Shown here: in pieces, positions 1 to 8,756 of the stretch
Layout of the letters: the number at the start of each line of letters is the position of its first letter
Numbering within the stretch: position 1 is the stretch's first letter
NCBI GenBank assembly: GCA_016110215.1
Contig: JADWQD010000003.1
Span: forward strand, 434,001-498,000
Direction of reading: 5' to 3'
DNA from: Capronia americana
Taxonomy: Eukaryota > Ascomycota > Eurotiomycetes > Chaetothyriales > Herpotrichiellaceae
Length of the DNA: 64,000 nt
Notes under the pieces: model-generated
What the model was told of the DNA's origin: nothing
The model's input: the letters and a program-made list of their open reading frames with translations, nothing else
Databases searched by the model: none
Program-made: the position numbers and the translations under genes

Positions 1-1671
1 CACAAAAGCATAGTTGAGACCATAGTTGAATCCAAGCTGGATCAAAGTAGAGTTTTCCGGAGCATCCGGCACACCTCCTTGAGGTTGAATGACTCGAGGC
101 AGACTCGTTGGGATCACGGCGGCGCTAGTTGAAGTCGACTTTGAAGTCACACTAGGAGGAGCTGTGGTTGCGGAGATGATGTTTGAGTCCGGCGTCAAGA
201 CTGTTGCAGAGTCTGTCCCAGTGGGTTTGACGGTGTTTGTAGGTGGAACCGAAGTGGTCAGTCTGTCAGTTGTCGTAGGCGTGACCTCGGGAGTTGTCGC
301 AGGAATGGTGGTGTTTGCGACGAATGGAGTAAACTCAGGAGTCGTCGTAGGAACAGTGGTAGGCGTTTCAGTGGGCGTCGTCTCCGGGGTCGTGGTAATA
401 TCGGTCAGGGAAGCAGTGACGGTATTATTGTTGCCAGAGTCTGGAATTGAAACCGTGGGGCTGATCGTAGGTGGCGACGTGACTGATTCCGTTGGACTGA
501 TGGTCGGAGGCGATGTCACTGACTCTGTTGGACTGATCGTAGGAGGAGATGTCACCGACTCCGTTGGGCTGATAGTAGGAGGAGATGTAACTGAATCCGT
601 CGGACTGATAGTAGGTGGGGAGGTCACCGAGTCGGTTGGACTGATGGTAGGAGGCGATGTGACAGAGTCTGTAGGGCCGATTGTCACTGAATCCGTCGGA
701 ATCGTTACTGAATCGGTGGGTGTGATTGTAGGTGTATCAGTTGGTAGATTTGTATCCGTCAGTGAGACCGTAGGCGAGATGAGCGAATTGAGGTCACTAG
801 TCACATCAGCAGGACTGGAAGTCGTGGTGGGATCTGCCGATGTAATCACAGAGTTCGCTGAGCTCACTTCCGACGCGATCGAGGAGGCGGCGTCGGCGGC
901 GGAAGACAGGGCAGAGGAGATCGACGCGATGTCTGAACCGGACGCAGTCGAGGCAACGGATTGCAATGAACTTGCGACAGACAAAATCGAAGTAGCAGCA
1001 TCGCTAGCCGAGGCGAGAGCCGACGACGCCGCAGCAGTAATCGACGCCAACACGCCCGTATCAGTTGTACTCGTGGCAGTATCCGTGACTGTATCATTGC
1101 TCGAGATGATAGAATCAAGTCCGAGTGTGATACCGCCTTCATCTGAGGTTGTAGTGCCAGATGGTGTTCCCGTACTGCTCGCGGTATCCGTTGCTGTTGC
1201 AGTTGTTTCGGTGTTGATGTCTGTCGGCACATCAGTCCCAGACGGGCTGCTCGTATCTGGCGTCACCGACGGAATGCTCGTATCTGTAGCCGACGGTAAA
1301 GCTGTATCAGTGGACGTGTCAGTGTCAGTATCAGTCGTACCGTCACTTGAAGCTGGGTCGGTAGGTTGCGCATCGGTGCTTGCTGGTGTTGACGTTGTGG
1401 TGTCGCCAGAGATGGCATCTGCGACCCCAGATAAAGCGTCTCCTACCGACGATATCAGACTCCCCAGTCCAGTATCCGTAGAACTCGAACTGGTCGAGTC
1501 TGTCGGACTACTTCCGTCTGTTGTAGAGTTGTCGAATGTGACCTGTCTCTTGACAACTCTTGGAAAGTAATACCTGGGCTTCAAGTCCGCACCTCGTCGG
1601 TGAGCGGGGACAGCTTCTGCGAATGATCCTGCGATCACAGCAGCAAAAAGTGTAATGTATGAGCCCTTCAT
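1..1671 (-). CDS. Secreted Ser/Thr-rich repeat protein, 3' end outside the window
   Basis: The frame is open from an ATG at 1671-1669 to the window edge (557 codons) and is therefore partial. The first 20 or so residues (MKGSYITLFAAVIAGSFAEA) look like a signal peptide and are followed by a Kex2-like Lys-Arg near residue 41. The rest is almost wholly Ser, Thr, Pro, Asp and Ala, as in O-glycosylated cell-wall or mucin-like proteins. Between about 430 and 670 a 12-residue unit, T-[D/E]-S-V-T-S-P-P-T-I-S-P, is repeated about five to six times in tandem. At the window edge the composition changes to ENSTLIQLGFNYGLNYAFV, which looks like the start of a folded domain. I infer a secreted or wall-linked surface protein. 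The enzymatic or adhesive role is unknown. A 493-codon open frame on the plus strand at 89-1570 is an antisense by-product of this biased composition. Confidence 0.75.
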   Translation of the reverse strand, partial: MKGSYITLFAAVIAGSFAEAVPAHRRGADLKPRYYFPRVVKRQVTFDNSTTDGSSPTDSTSSSSTDTGLGSLISSVGDALSGVADAISGDTTTSTPASTDAQPTDPASSDGTTDTDTDTSTDTALPSATDTSIPSVTPDTSSPSGTDVPTDINTETTATATDTASSTGTPSGTTTSDEGGITLGLDSIISSNDTVTDTATSTTDTGVLASITAAASSALASASDAATSILSVASSLQSVASTASGSDIASISSALSSAADAASSIASEVSSANSVITSADPTTTSSPADVTSDLNSLISPTVSLTDTNLPTDTPTITPTDSVTIPTDSVTIGPTDSVTSPPTISPTDSVTSPPTISPTDSVTSPPTISPTESVTSPPTISPTESVTSPPTISPTESVTSPPTISPTVSIPDSGNNNTVTASLTDITTTPETTPTETPTTVPTTTPEFTPFVANTTIPATTPEVTPTTTDRLTTSVPPTNTVKPTGTDSATVLTPDSNIISATTAPPSVTSKSTSTSAAVIPTSLPRVIQPQGGVPDAPENSTLIQLGFNYGLNYAFV

Positions 1672-4600
1672 TGCGCAGTAGCTGGCTTAGAGCTGGAATT
1701 CTGTACGGTTCGTCAGCACGGTCCTGGCTAATCCAAATGTGATCTGCGTACTTGGTGTTCTTCAGTGAAATGAGCGTATAGGGTGAGCGTAAATGTTCAA
1801 AAGAGTGGCTAGGATCAACTGATCCTGATCGGGTTGCTTCAACAAATTCGTCCCAGACGATATCTCGGGCTAATTCGTCTTCTCCAGTCGATTAAGCCGG
1901 TGGTTGATTGTCACCGTGATGGGCACAGTGCAGGGTGACCGGCCTTTGAGGGATAAAGTCGGGGGACTCCTTTGTCGCGTATGTCTGTCGGTGGAAACGG
2001 TCCAGTCGTCAAAGGATCCAAGTCATGTATTTTAGGCGATTTCTTTGACCCAGATTTGCCCTTCCGTCTCCAATAAAGAACTCGGTGCCACCTGTACACT
2101 TCCTCGAATGGTTGGAACCAGCCAATTGCTTGCGAAGAGGAATACAATATCCAAAAGAGCCGTTGCGGCAGATCCGTTCTCTATTCAGAGAAGGGGTGAG
2201 GGTTCTTGAAAAGTATAGTTCACCCAAGCGATCACTGCCTTGAAGGTAAGGGGCGAAGGACCGTGTTCGATCGGGTGAAAGATAAGCTGGACTTCGAAAG
2301 GTTGAAGGAATGAACGCGAGCTGTCGCTGGCAAAGTCGTGGGACGCGAAGGGATCGAGAACCGCGGCCGTCGAGGCGTAGTGGCCTAGTCGAGAGGGACA
2401 ATTATCGGTCGCGAAACGAGAGATAGCGACCACGGCGACGTTGACGGATCATCGAGGCTCGATGGTGAATGCGTGCTGGCGGGAAATGTGAAGATAGACA
2501 ACAACGACTGAGAGGGAAAGCATTGTCGAGAGGCCCGTCGAAAGGGAGAGGCTGCACTGGGCACTTGGAAAGGGAGAATGAGCCAACAAGCGCAGGTGCT
2601 AGACCCCAGCAGTCGCTGTTGGTCGAGACAAGGCGCGCGAGTTTGTTGGCTCGGACCCAGCACAAGGTGGCGCCAACGGAGCGTCTCAGGCACCGTCATG
2701 GTACGCATGTTTCCACATAAATTACGACATTAATCCTTTATGGGACGCAATCATCCAATACAAATGCGAGATTGGATTCGGAGCTGGGCCGCTAACCTCA
2801 GTTCGCATGGTCAAAATACCGCCGAACCGTCATTTTACGTGACACGGACATCGCTGAGCCTCCTCCGCCCTTGCTCGGTGCCTTTGTTGCTGGTCCTGGC
2901 TTTGTTAGCTTCTGCCCCCAGGCAATCTCGCAGTCAATCTCGTTACGCCGCTATCGCTGGCTTGGATCCCGCTGTGGCTGCTCATTCTCTTGCCCGGCTT
3001 CGGTCAAGACTCGAGATGGATCTGCGTCGTGCTTCTTCCCAAGCATCGACGAGCTCGTTGTCCGTCGGAGCACCTTTGGGTGCTAAATTGGTCAAGCTTC
3101 TGGTTTTGGACGAAACGCTCATTCAAACAGTTTGTGCGTCCGATACGCTGCGACGGTGGAGGTGGTCAGCGAAATACCTCGTCGAAAACGGCAGGAACAA
3201 GGATTGCTTCAAGGTGAGCCCTTGTCAAGAGCCCTGATGTGATGCGTGGCCTTTGTGGCACCGCGCTGCCAGTGAGAGACAAAAAAGCATGCATGGAGCA
3301 CAAGCAAGCAATTTTAGACCAGGAACAAGGACGGGATCCAGGAACCACTTGGAGCCCAATCGCGTGTTAGCCAGACGCCGGCTGATGTCCCTCGGTCCAA
3401 GGGGGATGGCAGATTGGCCAGAAAAACTCCCATCATCTTCTCCATCTGCCGCCCTGTTCGTAATCCTTGAACAACTTCAGATGCCAAGTGCTGAACATCA
3501 GCACCGACGCCTGCGGATTACTACGGTACGGCCGTCGCACTGCAGGAGCGGTATGTATACTGCCTGCAGCGTGATATGCGAAGAATATTTAGCGACATTC
3601 CATGCTGGCACAACAAAGCACTCATTGACTTTGTCGCCTTGACAAGGATGCCATTGCGAAGAAATCCGCAGGCAAGACTCGGCCCCGCCGCCGAGCCCCC
3701 GACGTTGTTTCATTCAGGGGTAACCGAGCGCGGTCTGCAGCCACCGGGAAAAGCCACATCTCATGCCCTCAAAGCGAATCGATGACCTTAAAATCGTTTC
3801 ATGTGCAAAAATATCCTCCGCCGTAGGGCGCACTGCGCAGCGCGAGTGTTCCGAAGTCTCACACCCTTGAGCATTTTACCACGGTAGATGCGTCATTCGG
3901 GTTGATCAGTGCTCGAATTCTCAAGCACATGGCATGCCATGTGTTGATCAACAACGCGGTCCCAAACAGAACATTAGACGATCGATGCAAGTTCATGGAT
4001 GCTCACCTGACGGGATATGACTCGTATACTAATCGCTGGCTCGCAAAGCGTGCAATATTTGACACTAACGGCTTGCTCGCAGTCTGAAATGCTGAATTCT
4101 GGGATTGGTATTGCTCGACTCTTCTGGGAAAGTGACCAGATGTCATTCTGTTCAGAGGGTGTTTCTAGTAATATAAACTCGTTTTCAATCCGTCAATTGC
4201 CCAACTACACTTGTGTGCCTTGCTATGGACAAGATGCAGACTCGGAGCGGAGCGCGATGGAAGTGCTCAATCGTCCTTTTGGCTTTCCAAACACGGTGGC
4301 AGACAAGCGTTGCATTCGTCGCGAATTTGCATCGTGCTAAAAGACAGCTTGGGCCAGGAGCATACCGTTGCGAGCGGTGACGGATGCCCCATGAATTTGA
4401 TTCTGGCCCCGTCAACGGTCTTCGATTAGCTTGATAATGCAAGTACAAGTAAGAGTGACCTTTCGAGGGCACTCAACCTGGGACCTCAACTGAGGACGCC
4501 CAGTGTTGGTCATTATGCCGTCGGTACTCGGTGCTTTAGATATTGTGAACCTGCGCCGATATAGCAAGACCTCGGCAGAATGTTCAGCCCATCATCGTGG

Positions 4601-5097
4601 AAACATGCCCAAGGCTCACAGACAATGGAATGGCCAACAGTTGATATGAGAAGCCAACACTCAGGGATAGAGTGCAGCTCCTTGCCTTGAAGGCCCATGC
4701 AAAGTTATCGGCCCTTTCACATTGTATAGTGGTTGTTCCATGAACCCGAATTCTGAGGATTCTCAGGCCGAGATCGGGCGGCCAAAGGACGGGAAAAGGG
4801 TCGTGGGGAACGCCTGGAATTGAAAGGCCTGGAGCACGTCATTTGCGGGTGTCCGTCTTTTTTGCCCGCAAACTGCACTTTGATCCACTCGGTAGATGTG
4901 CTTTGCGAATGACTCTAAAAACATCTCTTGATCCTCGACCGTTCGCCCTCTAGCTGGTTATTATTTCCTGCTCTACCGTTGATTCAGTCAGTTGTCGTTG
5001 ACTGAACAACTCTCTGACTCTCATATGTCCTTGAACGTATTGATTAGCAGTCTACAAGTTGTCGAACTTGTACCCCCGCCTCTCGACCACCGCCACT
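1672..5097. other. Gene-poor stretch, no supported gene
   Basis: About 3.4 kb with only short, overlapping frames of unrelated composition on both strands. The longest (2740-3237, plus, 165 codons) shows no recognisable motif. The part next to 1671 should hold the promoter of the secreted protein and the part next to 5098 that of cystathionine beta-lyase. I see no rRNA, tRNA or transposon signature. Confidence 0.5.
4910..5020 (+). promoter_or_regulatory. Two TGACTC (CpcA/Gcn4-type) elements before cystathionine beta-lyase
   Basis: TGACTC occurs at 4910-4915 and 5015-5020, 188 and 83 bp before the start codon at 5098. TGACTC is the core of the Gcn4/CpcA cross-pathway-control site, and methionine-pathway genes are known targets of that system. 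Neither copy has the full TGACTCA palindrome. The motif is short, so the call rests mainly on position. Confidence 0.35.
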
Positions 5098-6549
5098 ATG
5101 TCTGAGTCAGGTTCTTCTGCCACACCGCCATTGAAGAACCCCAAGCTCAGCGCAATGAGCAAAGCTTTCGCCCAAGTTGACCTTGATGGTCACGACTTAC
5201 CACCGTCGCCTGTGCCGTCGAGTCCCAGAAGTGGCCGTCAGTACGCATTGGCGACGCAATTGGTCTACTCTGAAGGGAACGACCAGTACAATGCCAGCAG
5301 TGTGCCTATATACCAGGTCAGTCGATACAGCTCTCTAGCTTGATGCTACCCATCCGCTGACACTCCTTAGTCCGCCACATTCAAGCAGACCTCTGCCACA
5401 GGCGGCGTCTCCAACGATTATGACTACACTCGTAGCGGCAACCCGACACGCACCCATCTCGAGAAACACCTTGCAAAAGTTATGCGCGCGAAACGAGCAC
5501 TCGTGGTCTCCTCTGGCATGGGCGCTCTTGATGTCATCAGCCGCCAGCTGAGGCCCGGTGACGAAGTGGTAACGGGCGACGACCTATACGGTGGAACAAA
5601 CCGGTTGCTGAAATACCTGTCTACGCACGGTGGGATTATCGTGCACCATGTTGACACCACAACACCCGAGAAGGTGCAAGAAGTCCTGAATGCGAAAACG
5701 GCCATGGTGTTACTCGAAACGCCAACCAATCCCTTGATCAAGATCGTAGACATCCCAACGATTGCGAGCATGGCTCACGCAGCTAATCCCGCATGTCTGG
5801 TGAGCGTGGATAATACCATGCTTTCACCCTTGCTTCAAAACCCACTGGAGCTTGGTGCAGATATTGTGTACGAGTCTGGCACCAAGTATTTGTCAGGCCA
5901 TCACGACTTGATGGCAGGCGTCATCGCGGTCAATGACGAAGCACTCGGCGAGAAATTTTACTTCACAGTCAACGCCTCCGGCTGTGGTCTTGCACCCTTC
6001 GATTGCTGGCTGTTGATGCGTGGAATCAAGACCTTGAAGGTGCGCATGGACGCACAACAGGCCAACGCCATGAGGATCGCCCACTTCCTCGAGTCTGCCG
6101 GCTTCAAAGTTCGCTATCCGGGCCTGAAGAGTCACCCCCAGTACGATCTGTTTCACTCTATGGCGCGGGGTGCCGGTGCGGTCTTGTCTTTTGAGACCGG
6201 AGACGTCCAGTTGTCCGAACGGATTGTCGAGTCTGCGAAGCTGTGGGCTATCAGTGTTAGCTTCGGTTGTGTCAACTCCCTCATCAGTATGCCTTGCCGT
6301 ATGAGCCATGCCAGCATCGACGCAAAGACACGAGCAGAGCGTGGTGTACCAGAAGATCTCATCCGCTTGTGCGTGGGCATCGAGGACGGAGAAGACTTGC
6401 TAGATGACCTTCAAAGCGCCTTGGTACAATCCGGCGCCATGAATGTCACCCTGGATGGGATTTATGCGAAGAACGCGACAGTTGGCGACGAGCATCCGGC
6501 TGAAGGCGAGCATTTGGCGGCCAAAGCCGCGGCCGTCAACGAGCCCTGA
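5098..6549 (+). CDS. Cystathionine beta-lyase
   Basis: PLP-dependent Cys/Met metabolism enzyme. It would cleave cystathionine to homocysteine, pyruvate and ammonia in methionine synthesis. Exons are 5098-5316 and 5371-6549; the intron (5317-5370) has a GTCAGT donor, a CTGAC branch and a TTAG acceptor. The product is 465 residues. The PLP lysine lies in SGTKYLSGHHD (about Lys245), the cofactor loop is SSGMGALDVI, and the substrate-side motif YDYTRSGNPTR spans the start of exon 2. The ATG at 5098 is the first in frame; an upstream in-frame TTG was not used. An Ala/Glu-rich tail follows the conserved fold. Cystathionine gamma-synthase or gamma-lyase of the same fold is possible, but the overall pattern fits the fungal beta-lyases (STR3/metG type) best. 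Confidence 0.88.
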
Positions 6550-7252
6550 TGAAGCCCTTGGCCTGTATTTTCTGTTGTCGACGGTGTCAAGAATGCGGGG
6601 ACCATGGAGAGGCTTCATGCTTAAAATGTGTGGATAAATACGAAAGGAACAAAAGCCCTTCACGAGGCGCAAAAGCAAGTCATACTCTTCTGTATAGTTG
6701 CATGTTCGATGAGGACCAAAGGAGAAAATACCTTGTGTTTGCCCGTAATTGGCATCCCGGCGAAAGTTGGTTTGATAACTAAGAGTATACGGACTGGACA
6801 TAGCGAGCGGTAAGACAGGAGTCGTCCTCAACTGTTTCATCTCTCAGATCATGTTATTCCGCCGGACATACCCCATCCTCGTTGCTTGGAGTCTTTTGTG
6901 AAGCATTTCGGCCTGCCACTTTGTACAGAAGATAGCTCATAGCTGCTTGGAAGTAATTTTCCACCCGTCTGGCTCCCAACCACCTCAGATACGGATAGTA
7001 ATGAGATAATTTCACCTTCTGCGGTCTCCATCACTGTACTGCGTCCTTTCTTATCTTATCCTGCTCTGAAGGCATGTCAGTTCGATATTGCAAGGCTGAA
7101 CTACTTCGGCCCTGAATATCGAGTTGGGCACGCCTACCAACCCCGCGCAGCCTCACGAACGCTCCTCGTCACGTGCCGAAATTCAGAGCCTTATAGGCTG
7201 TATACCCCAAAAATAGTCCGAAATACTGTTGATTTCGAACACAGATTTTGAA
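6550..7252. other. Intergenic, no gene seen
   Basis: About 700 bp between cystathionine beta-lyase and the tRNA-like gene, with only short shadow frames. A TCACGTG E-box core lies near 7170. It is downstream of the lyase and about 600 bp before the histidinol phosphatase start, so its target is unclear. Confidence 0.5.
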
Positions 7253-7443
7253 GGGGGATTGGCGCAGTAAGTTGGAACATATCTGCACAGTTGTCCTCCG
7301 TTTTCTAACATTAACATAGATGGTAGCGCGTGGCTCTCCTGCACGTCTTACCTTCCTCTGACAATCGGCCCTATCGCTAATAAATCCTTAGATCGTATCG
7401 CATAGCGAAGCCAAGGTTGTGGGTTCGAGTCCCATGTTCCTCG
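7253..7443 (+). tRNA. Putative tRNA-Arg(CCT) interrupted in both the D-loop and the anticodon loop
   Basis: A complete cloverleaf can be assembled from separated parts. Acceptor 5' strand 7253-7259 pairs with 7436-7442 (seven pairs, three of them G-U). T8-G9 is 7260-7261. The D-stem GCGC (7262-7265) pairs with GCGC (7326-7329). Anticodon stem TGGCT (7331-7335) pairs with AGCCA (7409-7413). The variable loop is AGGTT. The T-arm is GTGGG-TTCGAGT-CCCAT (7419-7435), the discriminator is G7443, and a T6 Pol III terminator lies at 7449-7454. The D-loop is split by 7267-7319, which starts GTAAGT, contains CTAAC and ends ATAG. Removing it restores the textbook D-arm GGCGCAATGGTAGCGCG. The anticodon loop reads CT-CCT and is split by a second segment of about 66 nt (7341-7407, exact borders ambiguous). 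The mature form would be 72 nt. The G-U-rich acceptor stem leaves open that it is a decaying tRNA gene. Confidence 0.6.
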
Positions 7444-7781
7444 AGCTCTTTTTTGCTCGGGATTTACATAGATCCTCCCTATACTCTCCTGCCTTTTTTC
7501 GCAAGCCGCGAAGAGGTTAGAGAAAGGGCGGATTTCGGCCCAGAAGATAACGACCTGTCGGCATTATCCTCGATCTTGATGCGGAGTACCGAGTACTATC
7601 ACCATTCTGCTAGGCTATAAACTCTGTATGTCCCGGTCTCACAAAGTAGCGCCAGACCATGACGCCGGGTACAATTCTCTGACTGCAGGAGTCCAGCTTC
7701 GTGCGTCCAAGCAAACCTCGGATCAGAGAAAGGATCAATCCCGGTTCCCTTCATCGATTTCAATTTGAGCACGTCTTAGCC

Positions 7782-8756
7782 ATGCCACATTCCCACCACA
7801 GCCACTCTGGCCAATTCTGTCCCGGCCACGCCCGCGACCAGCTCGAATCGATCGTTCAACATGCCATTGCTCAACAGATGACCGTCTTCGCCCTGACGGA
7901 ACACATGCCGCGCCACGACCTGGACCGGTACCCGGAAGAAGTTGACACATCCCTCGAAAAGCAACTCGCCAATGAGGGAGCTTACATCAAGGAAGCACTC
8001 CGTCTGCGTGAGGAATACAAAGCCCAGATTGAAATTCCAGTCGGTTTCGAGGCGGAATGGATTCGGCCGGAATCACAGGAATTGATCGAAGCCAGCATCA
8101 AGAAGCACCCCTACGATTTCTTCATTGGCAGTGTCCACCACGTCCATACCGTCCCGATCGATTATGATCATGACATGTACCGTGATGCACGCGGCAGAGC
8201 TGGCGGCACGGATGAAAGATTGTTTGAGGATTACTTCGACGCCCAGTACGAGATGCTGAAGGCCTTGAAGCCACCCGTGGTCGGGCATTTTGACCTCATA
8301 CGGCTGAAGAGCGACGACCCGAATGGCAGGTTTGAGAGCATGAAGGGCGTTTGGTCGCGGATACTGAGGAATCTGGACTTCATTGCCGGTTACGGTGGGA
8401 TTTTGGAGATCAACTCAGCCGCGGTGAGGAAGGGGATGCGTGAGCCGTATCCGAATGGCGAGATATGTCAGGCCGCGCTGGCGAAGAAGATCCGGTTCTG
8501 CCTGTCAGACGACAGCCACGGCATTGATCAAGTCGCCCACAGCTATGGGCAGGTATTGCAGTTCCTGGACAAGATGGGCATCCGGTCTCTCACCTTTCTC
8601 AGACACCGTGAGGGTGACGACAACGCCGAGAGCAAGGGACCGACAGACGAGCGTTTTCCAACTCTGCAGGACGAGTGCGTGGACGTGGAGAGGCTGAAAG
8701 AGAACGAGTTCCGGGGTTTCACAAACAATGCCGGACACGCCTCGCTGGATGTTTGA
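7782..8756 (+). CDS. HIS2: Histidinol-phosphatase, PHP type
   Basis: Intronless, 324 residues. It would dephosphorylate L-histidinol phosphate, the penultimate step of histidine synthesis, in the cytosol. The metal-binding motifs of the PHP superfamily are visible in order: HSHHSHSG at the N-terminus, LTEHMPRHD, a central GFEAEW glutamate, GSVHHVH, GHFDL and LSDDSHG. The ATG at 7782 places the first metal motif directly at the N-terminus, as in HIS2/HisJ proteins. An open extension back to 7701 lacks an ATG. It lies 339 bp after the tRNA-like gene and on the same strand as the methionine-pathway gene upstream. Confidence 0.9.
   Translation: MPHSHHSHSGQFCPGHARDQLESIVQHAIAQQMTVFALTEHMPRHDLDRYPEEVDTSLEKQLANEGAYIKEALRLREEYKAQIEIPVGFEAEWIRPESQELIEASIKKHPYDFFIGSVHHVHTVPIDYDHDMYRDARGRAGGTDERLFEDYFDAQYEMLKALKPPVVGHFDLIRLKSDDPNGRFESMKGVWSRILRNLDFIAGYGGILEINSAAVRKGMREPYPNGEICQAALAKKIRFCLSDDSHGIDQVAHSYGQVLQFLDKMGIRSLTFLRHREGDDNAESKGPTDERFPTLQDECVDVERLKENEFRGFTNNAGHASLDV

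Noticed and set aside
89..1570. 493-codon plus-strand frame
   Set aside because: It lies antisense to a longer open minus-strand frame that has a start, signal peptide and clean repeats. The Val/Gly/Ser-rich plus-strand protein is a by-product of that composition.
2740..3237. 165-codon plus-strand frame
   Set aside because: No motif, mixed hydrophobic and basic stretches in conflicting frames, no convincing splice partners. Not supported as a gene.
7165..7180. TCACGTG as a sulphur-regulatory site for cystathionine beta-lyase
   Set aside because: It lies about 620 bp downstream of the lyase stop codon, not in its promoter.
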